Shown: positions 43,179 through 52,057 of the stretch, in pieces
Position numbering within the stretch: position 1 is the first letter of the stretch
How the letters are laid out: every line of letters starts with the position of its first letter
DNA from: Paenibacillus sp. MSJ-34
Lineage (GTDB): Bacteria > Bacillota > Bacilli > Paenibacillales > Paenibacillaceae
DNA length: 64,000 bases
Reading direction: 5' to 3'
NCBI RefSeq assembly: GCF_018918005.1
Contig: NZ_JAHLPR010000002.1
Location: forward strand, 62,001-126,000
Translations under genes and position numbers: made by a program
The notes under the pieces: model-generated
The model's database searches: none
Seen by the model: only the letters and a program-made list of their open reading frames with translations
Told to the model about the DNA's origin: nothing

Positions 43179-43192
43179 TTGGGGAGGGGCTT

Positions 43193-44401
43193 ATGGATCG
43201 CATTCAAATGATTTTGGCGTCGGCGGACAAGTATTATATCGAACTGTTTATGCGGTATGTGGAAACGTCGGAATACGCGCACAAAGTAACGGTTAAATCG
43301 TTCTCGCAGCCCGATACGCTGCGTCATTATATTCAATTGCAGCCTTACTTCGATCTGCTGGCGGCGGAAACGCCGTTCTTGGACTCGGTGTCAAACGGGC
43401 ACCATTCTGGCAACGTTATCGTTGAATTGGTCGAAAACGACTTGGAACGGCCAAACGGCAAATGGACGGCTGTGAAAAAATATCAACCTTTAAACGTGCT
43501 GCTTTCCTCCTTGTTATCCGCCTACGTGGCGGAACGGGGACAAGCCTTATCGTTTGCGAAAATGCAAGGCAAAGCACGCGTCGTTGCGTTTTATTCGGCG
43601 GTCGGCGGCATCGGCAAGACGACGGTTGCGCTAAATGCGGCCAAGCAGTTGGGACTGCGGGGAGAACGGGTTTTTTATTTGAATCTGGAGACGTTGAACA
43701 GTTCGGGAATCTTTTTCGGCGCGACGCCTACATCGGGTCAATCCAACAAGTTCGCTCAGTTTCTTTATTATATGAAGGCAGGCCATGCCGCGGCCAAATC
43801 CGGGGCGGAACAGAACCGGGCTGGGGAACAACCGCCGGAAACGGCGCTTACGCCGTTGAAATATAAATCGCATGATCCGGCAACAAAGGCGGATTACTTC
43901 GAGCCGATCGACCATGCCGATGAAATGATGCAAATGACGAAGGCGGATACGCTAACATTGCTGGATTTGATGGCGGACTGCGGCGGATACGATGTGATAC
44001 TCGTCGACCTGGAGTCGTCGCTGCATGAAAGGAATGTAACGGCGCTTTCCCGGAGCGACAGCATTATATGGCTTACGCAGGACGATGTTTCGAGCATACA
44101 TAAAACGGATATTTGGCTAAGGCAAATGAAAAACGCGAATCGCGAGGAATACGCGGCCATGCTGCGCAAAACGCGATTTGTCGTCAATCGGTATATGGGA
44201 AAAATGACGAATCGGCCGGCCGGCTCGGATATGCAAATATACGGTTATCTTCCTTACGTGCCCTCATGGAAACAAGTAAATCGAACGGAGCTGCTCTTGC
44301 TCTCGCCCGTGTTTCAAACAGAGGTGCTGAAGCTTTGCATGGGGGGAATGGGAGCGGGAAGCGGAACCGGCGGCGGAGCGCGGAGGGATATCGCCACATG
44401 A
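43193..44401 (+). CDS. TadZ/CpaE-like pilus assembly ATPase
   Basis: The 402-residue protein has an N-terminal atypical receiver-like part (MDRIQMILASADKYYIELFMRYVE) and a ParA/MinD-like ATPase domain. Its P-loop is AVGGIGKTTVALNAAKQLG, a deviant Walker A with the signature lysine position changed to G-I-GKTT; a conserved switch aspartate is in VILVDLESSLHE. TadZ proteins localise the pilus machine at the cell pole. The ATG at 43193 has GGGGAGGGG upstream. Its stop overlaps the cpaF start. Confidence 0.88.
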   Translation: MDRIQMILASADKYYIELFMRYVETSEYAHKVTVKSFSQPDTLRHYIQLQPYFDLLAAETPFLDSVSNGHHSGNVIVELVENDLERPNGKWTAVKKYQPLNVLLSSLLSAYVAERGQALSFAKMQGKARVVAFYSAVGGIGKTTVALNAAKQLGLRGERVFYLNLETLNSSGIFFGATPTSGQSNKFAQFLYYMKAGHAAAKSGAEQNRAGEQPPETALTPLKYKSHDPATKADYFEPIDHADEMMQMTKADTLTLLDLMADCGGYDVILVDLESSLHERNVTALSRSDSIIWLTQDDVSSIHKTDIWLRQMKNANREEYAAMLRKTRFVVNRYMGKMTNRPAGSDMQIYGYLPYVPSWKQVNRTELLLLSPVFQTEVLKLCMGGMGAGSGTGGGARRDIAT

Positions 44402-45615
44402 ATGAAAAGCTGGTGCTCGAGCTGCGCAATCAAGTGCGCGCCGGACTGAATTTATCGGCTTCCACCGGAGACGAAGAATTGCTCGAACATATCGAATCCG
44501 CCGTATTCCGGCGTGCGGAACGGGAGCGATGGACCGCTGCGGATAAAAGGGAGATCGTTCGCAAAGTGTTCCACTCCTTCCGCGGGCTGGATGTGTTGCA
44601 GCCGTTTCTGGAAGACGCGGCCATTACGGAAATTATGATCAATAGTCATAAGGAAATATTTATCGAGCAAGACGGTCAGGTGCGCCAAGTATCCGTCTCG
44701 TTCGAGAGCCGGGAAAGACTGGAGGATATTATCCAATCCGTCGTAGCGCAAGTGAACCGTGTCGTCAACGAATCGTCGCCGATTGTGGACGCAAGGCTGG
44801 CAGACGGCTCGCGCGTGAACGTCGTTTTGCCGCCGATTGCGCTGAAAGGGCCGACGATGACGATCCGCAAATTTCCCGAACGGCCGATGACGATGGAGGA
44901 TTTGGTTGCCAAGGGAGCGCTTGGCGGCGAAGCGGCTCAATTCTTGCAAACATTAGTCCGCGCCAAATACAACATCTTCATTAGCGGGGGAACCGGGTCG
45001 GGGAAAACGACATTTCTGAACGCATTATCCCAGTTTATTCCGGAAGACGAGCGCGTCATTACGATAGAGGATTCGGCGGAACTGCAAATACGCACCGTCC
45101 CGAATCTTGTTTCGTTGGAAACGCGCAATGCCAATACGGAGGGAAAGGGTGAAGTGACGATCCGGGATTTGATTCGGGCTTCGCTCAGAATGCGGCCGAA
45201 TCGGATCGTTGTCGGCGAAGTGCGCGGCGCGGAGGCGCTGGATATGCTGCAGGCGATGAACACCGGGCATGACGGAAGCTTGTCGACAGGTCATGCGAAC
45301 GGGACGAAAGATATGATCAGCCGCTTGGAAACGATGGTGCTGAGCGGGGCCGATTTGCCGGTGGATGTCGTTCGGCAGCAGATCGGTTCGGCGATCGATA
45401 TCATTATTCATTTGTCGCGTTTGCGCGACCGCTCGCGCAGAGTGATGGAAATTTGCGAAGTAAGCGGCATGCGCCGGGGGGAGGTGATTCTGAATCCGTT
45501 ATACCGTTTTGAGGAAGAAACGGAGACGGACGGGAAAGTGATCGGAGCGCTGCGGCCGACGGAGTTTCGGCTTGAACATACGCAGAAGCTGCGCATGGCC
45601 GGCATTGCACTATGA
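44398..45615 (+). CDS. cpaF: CpaF/TadA pilus secretion ATPase
   Basis: This is the motor ATPase that powers Tad pilus assembly. The 405 residues include the Walker A GGTGSGKTTFLNAL, the Asp box ITIEDSAELQI, Walker B MRPNRIVVGEVRGAEALDML and His box STGHANG, all intact. The N-terminal region (VFHSFRGLDVLQPFLEDAAITEIMINSHKEIFI) is typical of CpaF. ATG 44398 has GGAGG upstream. It lies between tadZ and tadB. Confidence 0.95.
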   Translation: MNEKLVLELRNQVRAGLNLSASTGDEELLEHIESAVFRRAERERWTAADKREIVRKVFHSFRGLDVLQPFLEDAAITEIMINSHKEIFIEQDGQVRQVSVSFESRERLEDIIQSVVAQVNRVVNESSPIVDARLADGSRVNVVLPPIALKGPTMTIRKFPERPMTMEDLVAKGALGGEAAQFLQTLVRAKYNIFISGGTGSGKTTFLNALSQFIPEDERVITIEDSAELQIRTVPNLVSLETRNANTEGKGEVTIRDLIRASLRMRPNRIVVGEVRGAEALDMLQAMNTGHDGSLSTGHANGTKDMISRLETMVLSGADLPVDVVRQQIGSAIDIIIHLSRLRDRSRRVMEICEVSGMRRGEVILNPLYRFEEETETDGKVIGALRPTEFRLEHTQKLRMAGIAL

Positions 45616-45645
45616 CGGAATTTGGCACGAAGGGGGCATGGTTCA

Positions 45646-46401
45646 ATGGAAAACAATACACTTCCGGATTATACCGTCTATCGTCTGTCGCCTAAACAGC
45701 GAATCGTGTCGTTCGCCGCGGCCGCAGCCGTATTGTTCGCGATCGGATATTTATTTTATCAGCAACTTGCATTTGCGGTATTGCTGGCATGCGGAGGCGC
45801 GTTGTATCCGCGCGTCAGGCAAAAGTCGCTGCTTGCCAAGCGGCGCGCGGAACTCGGCTTCCAGTTCAAGCAAGCGCTATATTCGCTCGCTTCCTCTTTG
45901 GCGGCCGGCCGTTCGGTCGAAAACGGTTTTCGCGAAGCGATTCAAGATTTGCAATTGTTATACCCCGATATGCAGACCGATTTGATCCGGGAATTCAAGG
46001 TCATTTGCTTCCGGTTGGAGAATGGCGAGCCGATCGAACGGGCAATTCAAGATTTTAGCCGTCGCGCGGCGATCGAAGATATTACGAACTTCGCCGACGT
46101 GTTTACGACATGCAAGCGGACCGGCGGCGATTTGGTGCAAGTCGTGCGGCGCACATCGGCGATGATCGGCGAAAAATTGGATATCCAGCAGGAAATTTCG
46201 GTTATGATCGCGCAGAAACGGTTCGAATCCAAAGCGGTGATGGCAGCCCCGTTTCTATTTATCGCATTTCTGAACGTTAGCGCTCCCGATTTTTTGGAGC
46301 CGATGCGCGGCATGGCGGGATATATCGTCTCTACTGTCGCGCTGCTCGCGCTAGGCGCATGCTATTGGCTGATTGCCAAAATTATGGATATTCAAGTGTA
46401 A
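45646..46401 (+). CDS. TadB-like type II secretion F family membrane protein
   Basis: The 251-residue inner membrane platform protein has two N-terminal helices (FAAAAAVLFAIGYLFYQQLAFAVLLACG in parts), a cytoplasmic T2SF domain (ALYSLASSLAAGRSVENGFREAI..FRLENGEPIERAIQDF) and two C-terminal helices. The ATG at 45646 follows AAGGGGG by nine bases. It pairs with the next gene as the TadB-TadC platform. Confidence 0.9.
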   Translation: MENNTLPDYTVYRLSPKQRIVSFAAAAAVLFAIGYLFYQQLAFAVLLACGGALYPRVRQKSLLAKRRAELGFQFKQALYSLASSLAAGRSVENGFREAIQDLQLLYPDMQTDLIREFKVICFRLENGEPIERAIQDFSRRAAIEDITNFADVFTTCKRTGGDLVQVVRRTSAMIGEKLDIQQEISVMIAQKRFESKAVMAAPFLFIAFLNVSAPDFLEPMRGMAGYIVSTVALLALGACYWLIAKIMDIQV

Positions 46402-46418
46402 GGAAGTGAACGTTTCCT

Positions 46419-47294
46419 ATGCAGCCGTCGGTTTGGATATTTTGCCTTCTATTGTTGCTTCTTGCCTGGATCGTATTGTACAAGCTTGCGGGACAGACCT
46501 ACGCGCGGGAAGTTCGGACGAATGCGGACAGGTTCAAGCTCGCCCGCTTGGCTCCGCCCATGCTGTACGTATTGGAAAGGCTGCGGCCGACAGAACGGTA
46601 CCCGTTGCTGCTGTTCAAAATTCAACGTTCCATTCAGACGCTGTACGGCAGTGCGAACGCGCAGGCGTTGACGCCGTTCTTTCTTGCGGAATGGTTGAAT
46701 TACAGCTATTTATCGCTTGTCTTCGGCTGCGCGGTGTCGCTGCTGACGGATGGGGAGGCTGCCGGATTCGCGCTCGGCGCGGTGATGGCTGTGCTCATAC
46801 CTGCCGCGATGATTCAGGATTTGGCGAAAAAGGTCGTTCGGCGCCAGCAAGATATTGTATTGGAATTGCCTGAATTGCTGAATAAAATTACGCTGTTGGT
46901 CAATGCGGGAGAAACGGTCCAAAAAGCGCTGGCGCAATGCGTCGAACGAAAACAAGAGCAGGCCGATCATCCGTTGTATAAAGAGCTGATTCAAATGATC
47001 AATGAATGGCGGAACGGGTATTCTTTCCAGCAGTCGTTCGAGCAATTCAGCAAACGATGCGCCGTTCAGGAAGTATCGATTTTTGCGACGACCATTTTGC
47101 TGAACCACCGCCGCGGCGGCGACGAATTCGTAACCGCATTGCGGGATTTGTCGCGGATGTTATGGGAGAAGCGGAAGGCGATCAGCCGCACGAGAGGCGA
47201 GGAAGCTTCCTCCAAGCTCGTATTTCCGATGGTCGTTATATTTTTTGTCTTGCTTGCGTTAGTTTGTACGCCGATTTTTCTCATGATGAATTAG
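46419..47294 (+). CDS. TadC-like type II secretion F family membrane protein
   Basis: The second platform protein of the Tad machine, 291 residues, with an N-terminal helix, a pair of helices at about 90-125, a T2SF domain (LLNKITLLVNAGETVQKALAQCVERK..NGYSFQQSFEQFSKRCAVQEVSIF) and a C-terminal helix. It starts 17 bases after tadB. The tail KRKAISRTRGEEASSKLVFPMVVIFFVLLALV is typical. Confidence 0.9.
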   Translation: MQPSVWIFCLLLLLLAWIVLYKLAGQTYAREVRTNADRFKLARLAPPMLYVLERLRPTERYPLLLFKIQRSIQTLYGSANAQALTPFFLAEWLNYSYLSLVFGCAVSLLTDGEAAGFALGAVMAVLIPAAMIQDLAKKVVRRQQDIVLELPELLNKITLLVNAGETVQKALAQCVERKQEQADHPLYKELIQMINEWRNGYSFQQSFEQFSKRCAVQEVSIFATTILLNHRRGGDEFVTALRDLSRMLWEKRKAISRTRGEEASSKLVFPMVVIFFVLLALVCTPIFLMMN

Positions 47295-47347
47295 AGGAAG
47301 CGGCGCAAACGAGTCAATCGCGAATCATGAAGAGGAGAGTGAAAAGG

Positions 47348-47527
47348 ATGCGGACTTGGCTGCGAACATTATGGAACGAAGAAGAGGGATTGGGGACGGT
47401 GGAAATTATATTCATCATTGCCGTACTTATTATTATCGTCCTTTTATTTCGAACGCAAATTATGAATTTTATCGAGTCGTTAATGGGCAGGGCCGATGAG
47501 CAGTCGAATAAATTATTCGAAGATTAG
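47348..47527 (+). CDS. Flp-type IVb pilin
   Basis: A 59-residue pilin. Its N-terminus carries the prepilin cleavage site EEGLGTVE, where cutting after the glycine leaves a mature protein with the conserved glutamate at position 5, followed by one hydrophobic helix (IIFIIAVLIIIVLLF). This is the major subunit of the Tad pilus. The start at ATG 47348 follows an AGGAG about 11 bases upstream; ATG 47327 is in frame. It is small and overlaps the next gene by 32 bases. Confidence 0.9.
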   Translation: MRTWLRTLWNEEEGLGTVEIIFIIAVLIIIVLLFRTQIMNFIESLMGRADEQSNKLFED

Positions 47528-48221
47528 CCATCGGCGCGGGAAGTGGCTGTCGGACGAACGGGGGAGCTTCACGATCGAAGCTTCCATGCTGTTCCCGCTC
47601 ATCTTTTTCATTCTGACGGCGCTTTTGTTTTTTTGCCTATATATGTATCAGAAAGTCGTATTGGTATACGTCGCGTCGACGGCCGTCGACCGGGCCGCAT
47701 ACAGTTGGGACAACAGCGGCAAAGCGCCGAAAACGGGAGAAGTGCCGGAGGGGCGGCATGACGGTTTATATTGGCGATTATCCGACGACCGCGCGCTCGA
47801 TGTTCTATTCGGGTTATCGCAGCATTACGAGCGGGCACGGTTCGTTGTAACCGGGAGGAACGGCCTTCATGGACAGGGAGCAAGCGCCGAACCGTCGCCG
47901 GGCGGCGGCTTGCCGCTGACCAAGATGGGCAACGCCGCCCGATATATTCCGCAAGGCCTTTCAGGCGAAATGATATATACGAATGCCTTGTTACAAAGAA
48001 AGGTTGCCGTTCGCTTGCATAACCCTTTGCGGTTTCCGCCGCTCGAAAAAATCATGGGCAAGGTGCGCGTTGAAACCGGCTTAAGTTCCTCGATCGTCGA
48101 TCCGGTCGAATTCGTTCGAACGGTTGAACTCTCCCGCTATTACGGAAGGAAGTTCGGGACGAAGGAGGAAGGAATCGACAGGGATCAGGCGCGTGAAGTG
48201 CTGCGCAAGAAACAAAAGTAA
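47496..48221 (+). CDS. TadE-like pseudopilin
   Basis: The 241-residue protein has a short cytoplasmic leader, then RGSFTIEASMLFPLIFFILTALLFF, the Tad pseudopilin N-terminal helix with the conserved glutamate, and a long extracytoplasmic body. It is a probable minor pilin processed by the prepilin peptidase downstream. The gene begins inside the flp coding region in another frame, preceded by GGGCAGGG. Confidence 0.88.
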   Translation: MSSRINYSKISHRRGKWLSDERGSFTIEASMLFPLIFFILTALLFFCLYMYQKVVLVYVASTAVDRAAYSWDNSGKAPKTGEVPEGRHDGLYWRLSDDRALDVLFGLSQHYERARFVVTGRNGLHGQGASAEPSPGGGLPLTKMGNAARYIPQGLSGEMIYTNALLQRKVAVRLHNPLRFPPLEKIMGKVRVETGLSSSIVDPVEFVRTVELSRYYGRKFGTKEEGIDRDQAREVLRKKQK

Positions 48222-48253
48222 TTTCGTAATTGGAGAAGTGAGATGATGAAAGC

Positions 48254-50488
48254 GTGAAAACCTTATGTTTTTCCGCACGGGGCTCGGTGTCCGTTTTTCT
48301 GATGATGATTTTTGCTTCGATATTTACCTTTATGGCCGTTTTTATCGATTATGCGCGCATTGCCGCGGTTCAAATGCACACGGAACAATTAGCCAAAGCG
48401 AGCATGAGGTCCGTGATGTCGGCATTCGATCCGGAATTGCATGAAAAATACGGATTATTTGCATTCGGCGAGAGCGACGGCAACGAACTGATGGCCTCCT
48501 TATTGCGGGACAGCTTGCATATGCAATCCGGCAGGGGCGCCGCATTTCATTTATTGGACACGCGGCTGGATACGCAGTCCGTCGCTTTTTCGCGCGAGTT
48601 GGGACAATACGCGATTTTCGAGCGGCAAATCTTGGAGGAAATGAAGTATAAGGCTCCGATCGATTTCACGCTGGAAGTCGTCAACCGCTTCAAGCCGATG
48701 TCGGCCGCGATGAAGGAAGCGTCCAACACGACGGATTTGCTTGCACGGCTAGGGAAATTGTTCGATAAACGCGAGGCGCTCATCGACGAGATTGTGAACG
48801 AGATGAAGGAGGCCGGCAAGAAGGCGCGGCAAGTTGCCGGTTACATTGCCGGCAGCGGCGGGCTGGATTTGAGCGATCGCACGATCGGATCGATTTCCAC
48901 CGCCGCCGATATCGCCGCGCAGTATGCGGACTACGCCTATAAGAGGAGTTACGATGCGAATTTGGACGAGGACGAACCGAAGAGGTATGTATGGGAGACG
49001 GCTTTATACGAGTACGAAGCTTCCCAATTAACCGGCCAAATGACGCGTGCTGCCGGGCAGGCAGAGAACAGGCACCGGCAAATGGCGGATAAGCTGCCGG
49101 CCAAATTCGATCGCATTCGCGAGTTGAACGACGAGATGAAACAAGTCATTGCCGCGGCCGACAGCAATCCGAACAACGCCAAATACGAGAAGGTAGAGGA
49201 CAGCGATACGCCACCTGCCGGCATTCCCGCCGTTCCCGCCGATATTTCCGAAACGGTGAAGCGGATTCGCAGTTCGGCGGAAGAATTGATTTTGCCGGAT
49301 TCGTTCTTTGACGAGTTCCGCTCCGAGACGGAACGCCAATCCGCGCTCTTCGCTTCCGTCGCCACGGCGGTCGATCGATTTCAATCGCATGCCGCGGATG
49401 CTTTATCCGATTTCATTGGAAATGCGGGCGCGGGATCCTTAAAGCAATCGGTGCGGGAGATGAAAAAGGAATTCGACAAGTATGCCAGCGATTATGATCC
49501 GGACAGCGGGAGGACGATCGTCGCCCGCACGGCGGAAATTGAACGGCACCGCAGTTCGGAACGGGAACGGAAAAACTTGGAGAACAAAGGGAAACAGCAA
49601 CTGAAGCAGGCGAAAAATTTGATCGACAATATTGCAAAGCTGAAGGACCGGGCCAAAGCGCAAATGGAAAATTACAATCGCTTGGAGCAATATTACGATG
49701 CCAACCGAGCTTTCAACGAACAATCCGGCGGGGAAGAAGCGAAGCAAGTTGGCGTGAGCCAGGACCCGGGTGACGCGGGAAAAGAATCGATGTCTATGAT
49801 GGACGGATTGTTCGGCGGCATGTCCGATATGCTGGCGGAGCTAAGAGACGAATTTTACCGCAATGAATATGCGGTTCATCAATTCCGTTCATTCGATCCT
49901 GCCAAGTTAAAGCATTTATTCGCTTCCTCCCAGCCGGACGATGCGTTAATCAATACGTTGGGCGTAAACAACCAGGAGCTGGAATATATTCTGTACGGAT
50001 TTCATAATCCGGGCGGCAATTTGGCGGCCGCATACGGGGAAATATTCGGCATGCGACTGGCGATTCGCACGATGGAAGGTCTGGCCGAGAACGCCAGAAT
50101 GGGCCATCCGCTGCTCGTACTGGCGGCGGCGCTCCTGTACGGCATTGAGCATGCTATCGCGGATTTGCTGGAACTGGTCAATAAAGGAAGCTTGACATTG
50201 TCCAAATATGTACCGATCAAGTTGACGTACAAAGATCATATGCGTATGTTCCTGATGCTTCATACCGATAACGGGAAAATGATGTCGCGCATGCTGGCGT
50301 TGATCCAATTCAATACCGGGGCGAATCCCGCCGAGAAACCGACGTATGTGCGGGGCGAAGTTCGCACTTCCATTCGCCTTTGGTTTATGCCGGGCATGAT
50401 GAGAATGCTTGGATACGTCGGATTGCTGCATGGCGAAGTGGAAAACAACCGGTATTATGCGACGAAAAAGGCGGCATTTTCATATTAA
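48254..50488 (+). CDS. TadG-like large pseudopilin or pilus-associated membrane protein
   Basis: This 744-residue protein opens with ARGSVSVFLMMIFASIFTFMAVFIDYARI, a Tad-type signal-anchor helix, and continues with a mostly helical, coiled-coil-rich extracytoplasmic part (charged heptad-like regions around 170-210, 280-330 and 450-520). Its size fits TadG or a DUF5702-like protein, and it is probably displayed at the cell surface with the pilus. GTG 48254 is the start with GGAGAAGTGAG upstream. No known adhesin motif is seen. Confidence 0.8.
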   Translation: MKTLCFSARGSVSVFLMMIFASIFTFMAVFIDYARIAAVQMHTEQLAKASMRSVMSAFDPELHEKYGLFAFGESDGNELMASLLRDSLHMQSGRGAAFHLLDTRLDTQSVAFSRELGQYAIFERQILEEMKYKAPIDFTLEVVNRFKPMSAAMKEASNTTDLLARLGKLFDKREALIDEIVNEMKEAGKKARQVAGYIAGSGGLDLSDRTIGSISTAADIAAQYADYAYKRSYDANLDEDEPKRYVWETALYEYEASQLTGQMTRAAGQAENRHRQMADKLPAKFDRIRELNDEMKQVIAAADSNPNNAKYEKVEDSDTPPAGIPAVPADISETVKRIRSSAEELILPDSFFDEFRSETERQSALFASVATAVDRFQSHAADALSDFIGNAGAGSLKQSVREMKKEFDKYASDYDPDSGRTIVARTAEIERHRSSERERKNLENKGKQQLKQAKNLIDNIAKLKDRAKAQMENYNRLEQYYDANRAFNEQSGGEEAKQVGVSQDPGDAGKESMSMMDGLFGGMSDMLAELRDEFYRNEYAVHQFRSFDPAKLKHLFASSQPDDALINTLGVNNQELEYILYGFHNPGGNLAAAYGEIFGMRLAIRTMEGLAENARMGHPLLVLAAALLYGIEHAIADLLELVNKGSLTLSKYVPIKLTYKDHMRMFLMLHTDNGKMMSRMLALIQFNTGANPAEKPTYVRGEVRTSIRLWFMPGMMRMLGYVGLLHGEVENNRYYATKKAAFSY

Positions 50489-50529
50489 TGCGTGTTCAGA
50501 ACCTCTATTAGAGCAGGATGGTGTTGCGA

Positions 50530-51516
50530 ATGAAGTACCGCTGGGGATGGCTTCGGCGGGAGGATGGCGGTATGGTCGTCGAAGCTGCAATGGCGCTTCC
50601 CGTCTTTCTCATGTTCGTCGTTTTCCTGGTGTATATTGTGCAAATGTCGCTCATTACGATGGCGTTGCAGATGACGGCGGCCGAGGCGACGAAGCAGGTA
50701 GCCGCACACTTCTATCCGGTCATGCTGGCTTTTGAGAATCGGGAGGAGCAAGCGGACGGAGGAAATTCCGGAGTGCCGGGGAGCGGATCTGCGGAAGCCC
50801 CGAATGATGCGGAAGGTACCTCGGACAAGCTTTCGGCGGAAGAGGTCGCCGAAAGCTTCGATCAATTGTTTCCGCCGCCGATCGGCGATTGGATTCGGGA
50901 TTGGAAATGGTTTCGGGCCGCGGAAGACTCGGTACACGAGGCGTTCGGCGATGCTTTCATCAAACCGTTCATGAAGCCGTTTGTACAGGAGCATATTTTG
51001 GAGTTTGAACGTATCCGCGTATCGCGGGTGCGCATTCCTATTTTGAAAAAAGACAAGAAAGATCCTTATTTCGCTTTGGAGCTTAGCTACAAGCTTCCGA
51101 TGAAAGTTCCGCTCTTGAACCGGGATCTCGTATTGCGGGCAAAGGCGGAGGAGAGGGTATGGATCGGCGATATTTCCGCCGCAGGCCGCGGAGACGATGA
51201 CGGAGAAGGGGAGAAGCCGCAGATCGTTTCGTTGGAACCGAATCCGCTTCTACCCGGCCGAAAAGCGAAATTAACCGCCAAAATCGCGCCCGGCGGCACG
51301 GCCAATTTGACGGTTTATTATAAAAGCGGCGTGAGCGTCGCCAAGCATTTAGGGATGGCAACCGCAGACGGAGAAGGATATGTCGTATGGGAATGGCATG
51401 TATCGGGAAACACGACGCCGGGAATGTGGAATTTGGCCGTTGAAGCGGAAGGCGGGGGGCGGACGGAGATGGCTTTCGACGTTCGGAAAAAAAACGACGG
51501 GGCGTCAAAGCCGTAA
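50530..51516 (+). CDS. Second TadE-like minor pilin
   Basis: The 328-residue protein begins with a basic leader and the helix DGGMVVEAAMALPVFLMFVVFLVYIV, which has the conserved glutamate of the class. A disordered linker rich in Gly, Ser and Glu (about 75-105) leads to a beta-rich C-terminal domain, possibly immunoglobulin-like (PGGTANLTVYYKSGVSV ... GMWNLAVEAEGGGRTEMAF). The ATG at 50530 follows AGGATGG; ATG 50518 is an alternative. It lies between the large TadG-like gene and the prepilin peptidase. Confidence 0.8.
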   Translation: MKYRWGWLRREDGGMVVEAAMALPVFLMFVVFLVYIVQMSLITMALQMTAAEATKQVAAHFYPVMLAFENREEQADGGNSGVPGSGSAEAPNDAEGTSDKLSAEEVAESFDQLFPPPIGDWIRDWKWFRAAEDSVHEAFGDAFIKPFMKPFVQEHILEFERIRVSRVRIPILKKDKKDPYFALELSYKLPMKVPLLNRDLVLRAKAEERVWIGDISAAGRGDDDGEGEKPQIVSLEPNPLLPGRKAKLTAKIAPGGTANLTVYYKSGVSVAKHLGMATADGEGYVVWEWHVSGNTTPGMWNLAVEAEGGGRTEMAFDVRKKNDGASKP

Positions 51517-51529
51517 GGAGGGACTCATT

Positions 51530-52036
51530 TTGAAATTCGAATTGATATTATGCGCCGTATTTTTGCTCGCGGCCTTTTATACGGATGCTTTACATTCGAT
51601 CATACCGAACCGGCTTACCGTGCCGGCCGTGCTTGCCGGGCTCACGTTTCACGGTTGGAGCGGAGGATGGGACGGCTTGTTGTTCGCCTTGGCCGGTATG
51701 GCGGGCGGTATTGCGGTCATGCTCGTTTTATATGCGCTCGGTGCGGTCGGAGCGGGCGACGTGAAGCTCTTCGGCGCGTTAGGCGCGTTAATCGGACTGC
51801 AGTTTACGCTCTATTCGATCATGTACTCGATCTTGTATGCGGGACTAATCGGAGTCGTGATCGTGCTGTTTCGCCGGGAATTCTCGCGAATGCGCCGTAT
51901 GCCGCTGGCGGTATTCCAATTGCCGTTTATGCGCAAATGGCGGCCGATTCCCATGCAACGAATGAAACAGCTCCGATTCCCGTTCATGTACGCTGTGCTG
52001 CCGGGCGCATGGACCGCTTATTTCTATTTGCAGTGA
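51530..52036 (+). CDS. Prepilin peptidase, TadV/CpaA type
   Basis: This aspartyl membrane protease cleaves the Flp and TadE-like precursors. The 168-residue protein has two catalytic aspartates: D in FYTDALHSIIPN and D in GAGDVKLFGALGA, the usual GxGD site. Four to six membrane helices are present, and no methyltransferase domain, as in TadV. Translation starts at TTG 51530, seven bases after AAGGAGGG, since no ATG with a ribosome site exists. It is followed by the FHA gene. Confidence 0.9.
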   Translation: MKFELILCAVFLLAAFYTDALHSIIPNRLTVPAVLAGLTFHGWSGGWDGLLFALAGMAGGIAVMLVLYALGAVGAGDVKLFGALGALIGLQFTLYSIMYSILYAGLIGVVIVLFRREFSRMRRMPLAVFQLPFMRKWRPIPMQRMKQLRFPFMYAVLPGAWTAYFYLQ

Positions 52037-52057
52037 CAAGCAGGAGGAGATGGGCAT

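Larger units (their letters stand above)
42969..43180. repeat. Direct repeat pair of 58-base units before the Tad genes
   Basis: Units at 42969-43026 and 43123-43180 differ at only a few positions. Both begin GAACGGAAGCACCGTC and end GTTTGTTGGCGGTTTTTTGTT (read in two parts). The differences are wobble or compensating changes within the stem, so the structure is conserved. Confidence 0.85.
42846..43192. other. Leader region of the Tad locus
   Basis: This 347-base gap holds two promoter-like sites and two copies of a near-identical 58-base unit that ends in a terminator. No gene is convincing in it; the open frames that span it are made from the repeats. Confidence 0.7.

Noticed and set aside
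42969-43180. c-di-GMP (GEMM) riboswitch in the Tad leader
   Set aside because: The expected conserved core and tetraloop-receptor elements are absent; only a long terminator stem is seen.
42934-43336. Small open frames on both strands in the Tad leader
   Set aside because: They are built from the direct repeats and terminators, and lack ribosome sites.
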